From Acidovorax sp. RAC01 (GTDB taxonomy: Bacteria > Pseudomonadota > Gammaproteobacteria > Burkholderiales > Burkholderiaceae_C), in assembly GCF_001714725.1 (NCBI RefSeq), contig NZ_CP016447.1, positions 2,247,001 through 2,311,000 on the forward strand: a DNA stretch of 64,000 bases, given 5' to 3'. Position numbers and translations under genes: made by a program. How positions within the stretch are numbered: position 1 is the stretch's first letter; every line of letters begins with the position of its first letter. A model generated the notes under the pieces. That model did no database searches, was not told the DNA's origin, and worked only from the letters and a program-made list of their open reading frames with translations. Below, one piece after another: positions 28,315-36,883 of the stretch.

Positions 28315-28343
28315 TTGAAAACCCTGTGCTCACGGGCTAAGAT
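28315..28343 (+). promoter_or_regulatory. Strong sigma-70-type promoter of the exported protein gene
   Basis: TTGAAA at 28315-28320 and TAAGAT at 28338-28343 are separated by exactly 17 bases, close to consensus. The predicted transcript start near 28350 leaves a leader of about 78 bases ending in a good AAGGA ribosome-binding site (28415-28419), 8 bases before the ATG at 28428. This is the clearest promoter in the window. Confidence 0.75.
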
Positions 28344-28427
28344 ACCCACAGCCCAAACGGTTTGACGGATGGGTTGCACAGCCCGCAAGGGTGGGAAGCT
28401 TCCTTCTTTTTTCTAAGGATATTTAAG

Positions 28428-29411
28428 ATGAAAAAATTTGCTCTGGCAGCCGTTGCGGCAGCTGCGATGACGGCTGGTGTGGCTCAGGCTTATACGGTCG
28501 GCACGTTTTCCAATGGTCTCGTGGTTCCTAACGTGATCCACAACGGCGCTGCAAGCACGACCGCTGTCGGTCTGGTGAACCAGTCTGGCCGTACGATCCC
28601 CGTTTTCTGGACCTGATTTGACCAGAACTCCAACCACGGCGTGGACGGCTGCTTCCCCATGACCAACAAGCAGTACACCGGCTTCAACTGGGCTGCGGCT
28701 TCCGGCGTTGGCATGGAAGGCAAGCGCGGTTACCTCGTTTTTGCCGTGGGCTCTGGCGGTGCTGGTCTGACGACTGCAAACGCTTGCGCGGTTGGTAACG
28801 CTTCGCTGGCTACCCAAGCCGATGCAGGTACCTCTGGTCAGCTGGCTGGCAATGCCTTCTTTGTGGACGTGGCCAGCAAGAGCGTTGCTTTCACGCCTGT
28901 GATCGATGGTCCTCTGACGCTGTTGGCTGCTACCAACCTGACGACTATGGACGCTCTGAGCCTGGTGAGCGTTGCTGGTGCTGCTTCGGTGGCTCCTACG
29001 CTCCAAATGTCCATGCGTTATTTCATTGACGGCACGGTGAACAGCGGCAACGACACCCGCATCGCTGTGTGGTCGACTGGTAACCACATCGGTACGCACA
29101 CTGTGAACATCTATGACAACGCTCAAAACCGTCAGTCGGTGAACTTCCCGCTGGCTGAGAGCGAACTGTCGTGGTTCGACCCAGAAACCATCGCTGGCCG
29201 TCCTGCTGCCTTCACCGACGGTATCATTGAGTGGAACCCTGGCGTGACGCCTTCTGGCGCTCCTACTGGTCCAGTGGTGGCTCCGTTCACCGCAACGTCG
29301 CCTCTGGCTGCCACTACCGGCTCCGTGATGACTTTCTCTACCATCATCGCTCCTAGCTTTGGTGCTGTGCAAACGCTGCTGGGTGCACACCGCCTGTCGG
29401 GCGCGTTCTAA
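28428..29411 (+). pseudogene. Abundant exported protein gene interrupted by one in-frame TGA
   Basis: Reading from ATG 28428 gives a classic signal peptide (MKKFALAAVAAAAMTAGVAQA, cleaved after AQA), then 41 mature residues to TGA at 28614-28616. The same frame then stays open for 264 more codons to TAA 29409-29411, with unbroken coding character. Without that TGA the product would be 327 residues (mature about 306), rich in Ala, Thr, Val and Gly, poor in charge, with only two cysteines (DGCFPM and NACAVG). Codons favour GCT, GGT, CTG and GTG, unlike neighbours, as in highly expressed genes. It has its own promoter and terminator. Possibly a surface-layer or other bulk secreted protein. Nonsense mutation, sequencing error or readthrough cannot be separated here. 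Confidence 0.8.
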
Positions 29412-29418
29412 TCATCTG

Positions 29419-29440
29419 ATGGCGCGGCTTGCCGCGTCAT
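29419..29440 (+). terminator. Hairpin after the exported protein gene
   Basis: ATGGCGCGGC pairs with GCCGCGTCAT around a TT loop (one G-U pair). No U-tract follows, so it may protect the mRNA 3' end rather than terminate. Confidence 0.5.
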
Positions 29441-29475
29441 TCAGAGTTAGATCAGGTTGTTTTAGGCAGCCTGCC

Positions 29476-29508
29476 AAACAAATAGCGCCTCCGGGCGCTA
29501 TTTGTTTT
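29476..29508 (+). terminator. Strong rho-independent terminator
   Basis: A perfect 14-bp stem, AAACAAATAGCGCC (29476-29489) with GGCGCTATTTGTTT (29494-29507), four-base loop. The A-rich 5' arm and T-rich 3' arm allow it to work in both directions. It lies 65 bases after the TAA of the exported protein gene and 27 bases before the next gene. Confidence 0.88.
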
Positions 29509-29534
29509 GATGGATTGGAAATAGGAAACTGGCA

Positions 29535-30680
29535 ATGATAATGGGACGCCCTTTGCGATTCGCTGCAGCCATCGTCGCTGCAGTGATGTTCACTGCATGC
29601 CAAACTGCGCCCGTCTCTGGGCAGGCCACGGCAAACCGTTCTGCGCTTGGCCACAAAGAATCACCGTCGAAGCCAATTGCCCGAACGGGTATAGATGTGG
29701 AGATGGCTTGGGGCGGCGAAATGCGTTGCATGGCTGCGGGGTGTCGCCTCGTGGCGGTAGAGCACGAAAAGAGCACGCTGGTGCTATACGAAATCAGTGG
29801 ACGGCACGCCCGACTGTTGGATCGTCAGCCTTTGGCCTACCATCCTGACAGCGCCATTTGGATCGCAGACGATCTAGTCGTGGCTGCCGTGGAAAACAGC
29901 TTCAGCCTTGATGTCTTTCGCGTGACTCAAGGGCGGTTGCAACTGCTGCGGCAAATTCCAATCGGCATTTCGCCTCGTGATGTCGTGCTCGTGGATGCGT
30001 CGCAAGGGCGCTTCCGATTGCTGGCTACGCCCTACTCAGGCAAGGATGTCGTGTGGGTTGACTTTATGCTGGATGAGCCGGAAAGCGCTACCCGTCTGGA
30101 GCGGGTCAAATGGTGCGAGGCACCGTGGCACCCTGTGCGGGTGCAAAGGGCACCCGGCGCTTCCGCCGGCGGAATTGTTGCGGCGTGTCTTGATGAGCAA
30201 CGTGTCGTGATCGCCCGTTCGGACAAATTGTTGGGGCCCGCGGTCAACCTCCTGACGGTGCCTGTAACTACGCGTGTGATCCCGCGCCACACCCGCCCTT
30301 CGCCCTCCGGGCGCTGGCTCTATGTTGCCGTGGAGACGGGTGGGCGCAACCTGCGCATGAACATGGATAGCGGGGAACTCCAGTGGATTGCTGCACCCCA
30401 AGAGGTGGGTACGGTGAGTGTCCTGCCCCTGAGTGATGACCTGGTTGTTTGGGGGGTGGACTCCCGCGTATACCTACAGCGCATTGGCGAGCAGGGCGAC
30501 GTGCTGGAAACACGCTGGCTGCCCGTCGACGGCTTTCCGACCGCATTGCAATTGATTGATGCCGATGCGGACGGTGTACGCGATCTCGTGGTCTACAACT
30601 CGGCGGCGCTTCCAAAGAAAATGGGCATTGAAATTCTCTACGGCCCTCTTTGGGAGCAAGCGCGGCCATACACGCAATAA
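29535..30680 (+). CDS. Beta-propeller-like lipoprotein, unknown function
   Basis: 381 residues. N-terminal signal with lipobox VMFTAC at residues 19-24, then repeated beta-rich segments of about 45 residues with hydrophobic strand patterns (CRLVAVEHEKSTLVLYEISG, DDLVVAAVENSFSLDVFRV, RDVVLVDASQGRFRLLATP), as in BamB-like or PQQ-type propellers. The C-terminus has an FG-GAP/VCBS-like calcium loop, DADADGVRDLVVYN. Probably anchored in the outer membrane, facing the periplasm or surface. It follows a terminator and is 14 bases before the isomerase gene. No family name can be given. Confidence 0.72.
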   Translation: MIMGRPLRFAAAIVAAVMFTACQTAPVSGQATANRSALGHKESPSKPIARTGIDVEMAWGGEMRCMAAGCRLVAVEHEKSTLVLYEISGRHARLLDRQPLAYHPDSAIWIADDLVVAAVENSFSLDVFRVTQGRLQLLRQIPIGISPRDVVLVDASQGRFRLLATPYSGKDVVWVDFMLDEPESATRLERVKWCEAPWHPVRVQRAPGASAGGIVAACLDEQRVVIARSDKLLGPAVNLLTVPVTTRVIPRHTRPSPSGRWLYVAVETGGRNLRMNMDSGELQWIAAPQEVGTVSVLPLSDDLVVWGVDSRVYLQRIGEQGDVLETRWLPVDGFPTALQLIDADADGVRDLVVYNSAALPKKMGIEILYGPLWEQARPYTQ

Positions 30681-30694
30681 GAGGACGGAAAAAG

Positions 30695-31630
30695 ATGTTG
30701 ATGAAGAAAATGAAGCGGGTGGCCTGTGCGCTCCTCGTCTCTGCAGTTGGTTGCGTCTGGGCCCAGGCTGCACCAGCCGGCAAGCCGTTGGCGCGCCTAG
30801 CCAACGGTGAGGTTATAAGCGAACAGGACCTGTCTGATTACTTGGGTACTCGCGTTGATCTTCGGCCGGTTGCGCGCAACGCATGGGGTGTTGAGGGAGT
30901 TGTGCAAGAGATGGCGATGACCCGGGTCCTGGTACTCGATGGCGAGCGTGTAGGGCTGCCTCGAAGAACGGGCGAAGGAGCTCTGAAGCGATTTGACGAC
31001 GTCTACGCCCTAGCGACATACAAAAAGCTTGCTCCCGCTTGCGAGGCGCCGGCGAATGAGCAAGAAGTGCGTAAGTACTTCGACGCACATCCTCAGGCGT
31101 TTGAAGTTCCCGCCCAAGCACGCGTAGAGCGCATCATCTTGCCGATGAACGCGCAGATCGGCGGGGGGTCAGCCATGGCTTGGCTTCAGGATCAAGCGCA
31201 AGCCATCATCCAAGGAAAACGTCCGTTTGGATTGGTTGCGTTGCGCGCCAAGAATGACTATTCGCTGGACGCACAGGGAGACCTCGGCTGGATTACCCTG
31301 GATGGCGACCACCTAATCATGCGTGCTTTGAAGACTGTCAAAGCAGGGGAATTGCTCGGACCTGTGCAGGACGACGACTTTGTCTATCTTTTTTCAGTGG
31401 TGCAAAAGCGCGAAGCTCGCCAGCTGACCTGGGAGGAAGCCAAATCGTTTGCGTCCACCCGAGCCGTCAGCCACTGCCGCGAAGAAGCCAAAAACAATGT
31501 ACGCAACGATGTGTTTAAACGTTACGGCGTCGAAATCGACCGCGCGGCAATCCGCGAGATGGTAGCCAGGGCTAACAGTGCGGCCCTAAGCAAGTCTGAG
31601 GCACAAAACGAAGGGTCGGGGGCCAAGTAG
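30695..31630 (+). CDS. Periplasmic parvulin-type peptidyl-prolyl isomerase (SurA/EpsD-like)
   Basis: 311 residues with an N-terminal signal peptide (KKMKRVACALLVSAVGCVWAQA) and a SurA-like N-domain (LANGEVISEQDLSDYLG), then a parvulin PPIase domain of about 100 residues (ARVERIILPMNAQ ... DYSLDAQGDLGWITLDG ... LKTVKAGELLGPVQDDDFVYLFSVVQKRE). It would help fold exported proteins before outer-membrane passage. ATG 30695 is supported by GAGG ten bases upstream. It directly follows the propeller lipoprotein gene and is the last gene of the block that contains the exported protein. Confidence 0.83.
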   Translation: MLMKKMKRVACALLVSAVGCVWAQAAPAGKPLARLANGEVISEQDLSDYLGTRVDLRPVARNAWGVEGVVQEMAMTRVLVLDGERVGLPRRTGEGALKRFDDVYALATYKKLAPACEAPANEQEVRKYFDAHPQAFEVPAQARVERIILPMNAQIGGGSAMAWLQDQAQAIIQGKRPFGLVALRAKNDYSLDAQGDLGWITLDGDHLIMRALKTVKAGELLGPVQDDDFVYLFSVVQKREARQLTWEEAKSFASTRAVSHCREEAKNNVRNDVFKRYGVEIDRAAIREMVARANSAALSKSEAQNEGSGAK

Positions 31631-31715
31631 CGACGCCGGCGGGCTCGATGGGTGATGCAGGCGACTTTGTTAGACTCCAAGGCTCGCCTTTTTCCAGGAC
31701 TTGCTGTTGCATCGC

Positions 31716-32693
31716 ATGGCTGATATTCGAGCGTCTGTATTAATACCAGTCAAAAATGGCGGAGCTTTCCTTGGCGATGTGCTCCAGGCGGTCCTCGCGC
31801 AGCAAGCGCCTTGGCCTTTTGAGGTGATTGTGGTGGACTCCGGTTCCTCCGATGGATCTGTGGAGCTCGCCCGAGGTTACGGCGTGCGTGTGGAAGTTAT
31901 TCCTCCCGCTGAGTTTGGCCATGGCCGTACCCGCAATCTGCTGGCGTCCATGGCGTCGGGGGAGTTTTTGGTATTCATCACACAAGACGCGCGCCCTGCC
32001 GGCCCGCACTGGCTCGCGCACATGGTCCAGGGTTGCGATTCCGAGCCTGGGGTGGCTGGCGCGTTTGGTCCGCACCGTGCACATCCTGAAGCGCGGCACG
32101 TCACACACTGCGAACTCAACCAGCACTTCGCCGGCTTTGGCGACAAGCTGTCGGTGGTGCGTCTGGAAGACCGCACCCGTTTCGCCGAAGATCCTGGCTA
32201 CCGGCAGTGGCTGCATTTTTTTTCCAGCAACAATGCATGCATTCGTCGCTCGGTGTGGGAGAAACTTCCCTTGCCCGATGTCGCATTTGCAGAAGATCAG
32301 ACCTGGGCGCTACGTGCGATTGAGGCAGGGTATGCCAAGGCGTTTGTTCCGGATGCCGTGGTCTATCACTCGCATGACTTCGGCGTATGGGAAACCCTGC
32401 AACGAAATTTCGACGAGGCGCGATCGTTCAATCTGTACTTTGGGTACCGGATCCAGGCTAGCTCGATGCGGGCGTTGAGGTCTGCCGTGCACTTGGCTAA
32501 GCGCGACCTTGCGTGGTTGCGCGAAGGTGGTTTGAGCGGCTGGCGCTTGTTCAAGAACGCGGGTTACATGGCCTGCATCGAACTCGCCCGGGTGGTAGGC
32601 CAATACCTGGGAACCCGCCACGACCGTCTCCCCGCGTGGCTGCTGGGCTCGGTGTCGCGCGACGAAAAACTGCAGCGCGCCGGAACCGCCTGA
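31716..32693 (+). CDS. GT2-family glycosyltransferase, RfbF-like rhamnosyltransferase
   Basis: 325 residues. GT-A motifs ASVLIPVKNGGAFL and VVDSGSSDGS, FITQDARP (DxD-like region), SSNNACIRRSVWEKLPLPDVAFAEDQTWA and the HDFGVWETLQRNFDEARSF tail that is common in RfbF-type rhamnosyltransferases. ATG 31716 is chosen; a TTG at 31701 is an alternative. It opens the second glycan block and is followed by a WsaF-like transferase two bases after its stop. Confidence 0.86.
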   Translation: MADIRASVLIPVKNGGAFLGDVLQAVLAQQAPWPFEVIVVDSGSSDGSVELARGYGVRVEVIPPAEFGHGRTRNLLASMASGEFLVFITQDARPAGPHWLAHMVQGCDSEPGVAGAFGPHRAHPEARHVTHCELNQHFAGFGDKLSVVRLEDRTRFAEDPGYRQWLHFFSSNNACIRRSVWEKLPLPDVAFAEDQTWALRAIEAGYAKAFVPDAVVYHSHDFGVWETLQRNFDEARSFNLYFGYRIQASSMRALRSAVHLAKRDLAWLREGGLSGWRLFKNAGYMACIELARVVGQYLGTRHDRLPAWLLGSVSRDEKLQRAGTA

Positions 32694-32695
32694 TC

Positions 32696-33919
32696 ATGAC
32701 GCTCGACATCAAAAAGAAGATCTGGAGAGTGCGCGAGATGGTTCGCAAGGAGGGCGTAGTGCCCGCACTGCGCGCTGTGATCCGCCGTTTGCGTCAGGGG
32801 CCTGCGCGATATGTCGACGTATTTCGGCACTACGGTTTTGCGCTGCCCCACACGCTGCCCGCGCTACCGGGTGAAGCGCGCACTAAAACGCTGCTTTGGT
32901 TCATCCCCGACTTCAATGTGGGTTCGGGCGGACATCTGAACATCTTTCGCACGATCTGGCATCTGGAGCAAATGGGCTACACATCCACGATCGTGATTGG
33001 CAAGCCGGTCATGCATCAAAACCCTGACCAAGCCCGCAACGCCATACGGGAGCATTTCTTCCCTTTGCAGGCTCAGGTTCTGTTGGGGTTTGACGGGCTT
33101 CCGCCTTGTGAATTCGCCTTGGCCACAGGTTGGGACACCGCTTACTCGGTGCGTGCGTTCACCGGAGCGCAGCACAAGCTGTATTTCGTGCAGGACTACG
33201 AGCCGCATTTTTACCCCGTGGGTTCTGAATCGATGCTGGCGGAAAACACCTACCGTTTTGGCTTTTTTGGAATCACTGCTGGGGGCTGGTTGGCTGACAA
33301 GTTGGCGAGTGAATACGGCATGACCACGCATCCGGTAGGTTTTGGCGTGGAGTTGGAGCGTTATCGACGCCTTCCACGCCGCGAGCCAGAAATCCGACGC
33401 GTTTTCTTCTACGCGCGGCCTCCAACGCCGCGCCGCGCATTTGAAATCGGGCTGCTGGTGCTCAATTTAGTGTGGGAGCGGCTGCCCGATGTGCAGTTCG
33501 TGCTCGCGGGCTGGGATACGGCTGGGTACCACATTCCTTTTCCCCACCTCGGCTGCGGTACGTTGGCGTTGGATGACTTGCCTGACCTCTATAGCCAATG
33601 CGATGCAGCCCTGGTGTTGTCGCTCACCAATGCATCCTTGTTGCCTCTGGAGTTGATGGCCAGTGGGTGCGCCGTCGTGTCGAACCGCGGACCCAATGTG
33701 GAGTGGTTGCTCAACGACGAAGTCGTTACCCTTGCAGATTCGTCGCCCGAGGCTCTCGCGGATGCACTGTGTTCCTTGCTGCAGGACAACGAACGCCGTC
33801 AACGCATCAGCGAAAAGGCAGAAGCATTCGCGCGGGCTCAAACCTGGGAGACAGTCGCCCTGGACTTCGAAACGGGTCTCTTGCGCGCTCGCGCGCAGGC
33901 ACCGCGGGGCCACGTCTGA
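32696..33919 (+). CDS. WsaF-like GT4 rhamnosyltransferase
   Basis: 407 residues. The central acceptor-domain motif LYFVQDYEPHFYPVGSES and the preceding IPDFNVGSGGHLNIFRTI are hallmarks of the WsaF family, which builds rhamnan backbones including S-layer glycans. The donor domain has LSLTNASLLPLELMASGCAVVSNRGPN. The first 60 residues are basic and may sit on the membrane. ATG 32696 fits; longer upstream reading is antisense-like Arg-rich sequence. Its stop overlaps the next start by one base. Confidence 0.86.
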   Translation: MTLDIKKKIWRVREMVRKEGVVPALRAVIRRLRQGPARYVDVFRHYGFALPHTLPALPGEARTKTLLWFIPDFNVGSGGHLNIFRTIWHLEQMGYTSTIVIGKPVMHQNPDQARNAIREHFFPLQAQVLLGFDGLPPCEFALATGWDTAYSVRAFTGAQHKLYFVQDYEPHFYPVGSESMLAENTYRFGFFGITAGGWLADKLASEYGMTTHPVGFGVELERYRRLPRREPEIRRVFFYARPPTPRRAFEIGLLVLNLVWERLPDVQFVLAGWDTAGYHIPFPHLGCGTLALDDLPDLYSQCDAALVLSLTNASLLPLELMASGCAVVSNRGPNVEWLLNDEVVTLADSSPEALADALCSLLQDNERRQRISEKAEAFARAQTWETVALDFETGLLRARAQAPRGHV

Positions 33920-34839
33920 TGCGCTGCGCGATTCTCGGAGGCGCCGGATTTCTGGGGCGGCATATCGGCCGCGCGATGGCGGCGAACGGCATGGAAGTCT
34001 GGTCGATCGATCGGATGCTTCCAGCGCCCGGCGCGGCTCCATGGCTTGCTGGCGAACTCCAGGCCGACTGCTTCGATCTGGCGTCTTGGTGGGACAACAT
34101 GGGCGAAGCGGATGTCGTCGTGCATCTGGCGTCATCAACAGTTCCTGCCACGGCGAGTGAAGATCCGGTCGGGGATGCTCAAACAAACCTGGTCGGCACG
34201 CTTCGGTTGGTTCAAGCATTGCGCCTACGTCAAGCGCGCCCTCGGCTGCTCTTCGCATCATCCGGCGGCGCGGTGTACGGGCGCCCGAGTTATGTTCCGC
34301 TCAACGAAGACCATCCGACGATGCCGATGGGCGCCTACGGCGCGACGAAGCTGGCCATTGAACACCACCTTCGCATTGAAGAGGCACAGTTCGGACTGCC
34401 TTGCCGAATCCTGCGCTTGAGCAATCCGTATGGCGAGTGGCAGCAGCCCCATGGCGTGCAGGGAGTGATCGCGGTATTTGCGCACCGTGCCCTACAAGGC
34501 CTGCCAGTTGATGTCTGGGGTGATGGCTCGGTAGTCCGCGACTTCGTGTACGCCACCGATGTTGGAAGAGCCTTCTTGGCCGCATCGCAGCACCAGGGAG
34601 AAGCGCGCATTTTCAACATCGGCGGCGGCACAGGGCACAGCGTCAACGACATCATTCGCACGCTCGAAGGGTTGCTCGGCAAAACTGTGGAAAAGCGCGT
34701 GCACCCGGCCCGTCCCTTTGATCCTCCCGTGAATGTGCTTGATATACGACTTGCACAGGAAGAATTGCACTGGAAACCCGAGATGAGTTTTGAAGAGGGT
34801 GTAGCCATGACAGTGCACTGGCTACGTACGACACCATGA
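33919..34839 (+). CDS. NAD-dependent sugar epimerase/dehydratase
   Basis: 306-residue extended SDR with GGAGFLGRHI at the N-terminus, SSGGAVYG (active-site Ser region), YGATKLAIEHH (YxxxK) and LRLSNPYGEWQQPHGVQGVI, similar to GalE-type UDP-hexose 4-epimerases. Probably makes a nucleotide sugar for the glycan cluster; which sugar is not visible. It is coupled to wzm by an ATGA overlap. Confidence 0.86.
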   Translation: MRCAILGGAGFLGRHIGRAMAANGMEVWSIDRMLPAPGAAPWLAGELQADCFDLASWWDNMGEADVVVHLASSTVPATASEDPVGDAQTNLVGTLRLVQALRLRQARPRLLFASSGGAVYGRPSYVPLNEDHPTMPMGAYGATKLAIEHHLRIEEAQFGLPCRILRLSNPYGEWQQPHGVQGVIAVFAHRALQGLPVDVWGDGSVVRDFVYATDVGRAFLAASQHQGEARIFNIGGGTGHSVNDIIRTLEGLLGKTVEKRVHPARPFDPPVNVLDIRLAQEELHWKPEMSFEEGVAMTVHWLRTTP

Positions 34840-35660
34840 CAAACTCGCCAACACGCTCGGCCTCCGTTTCATCCGCCGCACCACGGACCGCGCGGCAGTT
34901 GTGGGTCTTGTGGCGCTACTGGATGGTGCGAGAGTTTAAAACCCGTTATGCCGGATCGGTGCTGGGTTTTGCCTGGGCTTTCGTCCAGCCGCTGGCTTCG
35001 CTAGCAATCTTCTATGTGCTGTTCGGGCTGGTGCTGGCAGTTCGCGTGCCTGGACTAGATGTGGATAACGGCTACTTGCTGCATTTGCTGGCGGGCTTGG
35101 CAGTATGGCTTCCTTTCACCGATGCGGTGGGACGTGGCGTGGGGTCGCTGGCAGCGTATGAAGACTTCCTGCGCAAGCAGCCGATGCCCGCAGAAATCCT
35201 CCCGGCCGTATCGGTCGGCGGAAGCCTACTCGTACTGGCTATCGGCTATGGGCTGCTGCTCGTGTTGTCCGTCAGCAATGGGTTGGGGCTGCATGCTTCT
35301 CTCGCTTGGTTGCCATTGCTGGTGATGGCCCAGATTGCCTTGACCTACGGGCTGACGCTGTTGTTGAGCATGGCGCACTTCTTGTGGCGCGATGTGGGTT
35401 CCATGGTGGCCTTTGGGCTGCAGTTATGGTTCTATCTCACTCCCATTGTCTATCCGCTGTCGCAGGTGCCTGAAAAGTTTCATGGCTGGTTCCTTTTCAA
35501 TCCGCTGGCCTGCCTTGTGTTGATGGTTCAGGCAACGGTGCTGCACATGCCTGTACCGCCCGGGACGCCGATGGCATTGGCGGTTTGGGTTGTGCTGCTG
35601 GCCGGCGGTGGTTGGTGGTTCTTCCGCTCAATGAAGCCTGCTTTGGGCGAGGCGCTGTAA
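34836..35660 (+). CDS. wzm: ABC-2 polysaccharide/O-antigen export permease
   Basis: 274 residues with six predicted membrane segments and the Wzm-type N-terminus LLWRYWMVREFKTRYAGSVLGFAWAFVQPLASLAIFYVLFG. The C-terminal half has FYLTPIVYPLSQVPEKFHGWFLFNPL, common to this family. It forms the channel for lipid-linked polysaccharide with the ATPase coded directly downstream. Coupled to the upstream epimerase gene by a four-base overlap. Confidence 0.93.
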   Translation: MTNSPTRSASVSSAAPRTARQLWVLWRYWMVREFKTRYAGSVLGFAWAFVQPLASLAIFYVLFGLVLAVRVPGLDVDNGYLLHLLAGLAVWLPFTDAVGRGVGSLAAYEDFLRKQPMPAEILPAVSVGGSLLVLAIGYGLLLVLSVSNGLGLHASLAWLPLLVMAQIALTYGLTLLLSMAHFLWRDVGSMVAFGLQLWFYLTPIVYPLSQVPEKFHGWFLFNPLACLVLMVQATVLHMPVPPGTPMALAVWVVLLAGGGWWFFRSMKPALGEAL

Positions 35661-35662
35661 GC

Positions 35663-36883
35663 ATGGCAATTCGCTTTCAAGGTATCGAAAAAACCTACAT
35701 GGTCTATTCCCGCCCTCAGGACCGCCTTTGGGAGTGGGTGATGCGCTCGCAGCGGCACCGGGTGCATGTAGCGCTTACAGGCGTGGACTTTGAGGTCCAG
35801 GCGGGAGAGACCTTCGGGCTGATTGGCGAAAACGGCGCGGGCAAGAGCACCCTGCTGAAGATCGCAGCTGGCACCATCCGTCCCACACATGGGCAGGTCA
35901 CGCAGCAGGGGCGCGTTGCTGCGCTGCTTGAGCTGGGAGCCGGATTCCACCCGGAGGAGTCTGGATACGACAACATTCGTTTCATGGCCGCGCTGCATGG
36001 TCTTGAGGGCGCTCCAATGGAGGAATTCGTTCACCATGCGGCTGCGTTTTCCGAGCTGACACAGGAAACACTCGAGCGACCGGTCAAGACCTACTCGTCC
36101 GGAATGTTCATGCGGCTGGCGTTCGCAGCCGCCACGGCTATTGACCCTGATGTTCTGATCGTCGATGAGGCACTCTCGGTGGGCGACTTGCACTTTCAGA
36201 AGAAGAGTTTGAACCGCATCTTGGAACTTCGCGAGCGTGGTGCGACCATTCTGTTCTGCTCACACAATCTGTACCAGGTGCGCAGCCTTTGCCAGCGTGC
36301 TGCCTGGATACATGGCGGGCGTATACAGGCGATTGGCGCGACCGAAGACGTCGTGACGGCCTATGAGTCCCACGAGCGACGCCGGTATGCCCATTTGAAG
36401 GTCGAGGCCGCTGCGCCCGCCGGCAATGGGTCGGAGACGAAGCCAGCAACGGAGGTCTCAGGCGCGCCTCTGGTGAAAATAGGTGGGCTTACCATCGAAA
36501 CTGGCGACGGGATCAACCCCGCGCAGGTGGACTCTTTTCAGGACCTCTCCGTGGAGATCGTGGTCGAGTCATACGCCGATGCGCCATTCCACGTGCTGTT
36601 TGCCATTGTCCGCCCGGATAAGGACAACGTCTTTGGCACCAGTACGCAGTTTCGTGCCGGCGGCAAACCGTTGCAGGGCATGGGTACGCACCGCATTCGA
36701 ATGCGTTTCCCAAAATTAGCTCTCCTGTCCGGAGAGTACCTCTGGAGCCTTTACGTCCTCGACGATTCAGGCATTCAGGTACTGGACATGGCCGAGCTCA
36801 TCCAGCCGTTCACAGTGCTGAATCAGCAACACCGCGAGTTTGGAGTCTCGTGGCTTGACCATGAGTGGGTGCTGGTGGAATGA
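35663..36883 (+). CDS. wzt: O-antigen export ATPase with C-terminal carbohydrate-binding domain
   Basis: 406 residues. The nucleotide-binding domain has Walker A GENGAGKS at 55-62, the Wzt-type signature YSSGMFMRLAFAAA and Walker B DVLIVDEALSVGD. A linker (about 235-265) leads to a C-terminal beta-sandwich domain of about 140 residues (GLTIETGDGINPAQVDSFQDLSVEI ... FGVSWLDHEWVL), as in Wzt proteins that recognise the modified non-reducing end of the glycan. That domain fits export with a dedicated chain terminator. Confidence 0.93.
   Translation: MAIRFQGIEKTYMVYSRPQDRLWEWVMRSQRHRVHVALTGVDFEVQAGETFGLIGENGAGKSTLLKIAAGTIRPTHGQVTQQGRVAALLELGAGFHPEESGYDNIRFMAALHGLEGAPMEEFVHHAAAFSELTQETLERPVKTYSSGMFMRLAFAAATAIDPDVLIVDEALSVGDLHFQKKSLNRILELRERGATILFCSHNLYQVRSLCQRAAWIHGGRIQAIGATEDVVTAYESHERRRYAHLKVEAAAPAGNGSETKPATEVSGAPLVKIGGLTIETGDGINPAQVDSFQDLSVEIVVESYADAPFHVLFAIVRPDKDNVFGTSTQFRAGGKPLQGMGTHRIRMRFPKLALLSGEYLWSLYVLDDSGIQVLDMAELIQPFTVLNQQHREFGVSWLDHEWVLVE

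Noticed and set aside
28614..28616. TGA as a selenocysteine codon
   Set aside because: No cysteine-type active site surrounds it, no obvious SECIS-like stem directly follows, and the context (VFWT*FDQN) suggests an aromatic residue. A nonsense change, sequencing error or readthrough is simpler.
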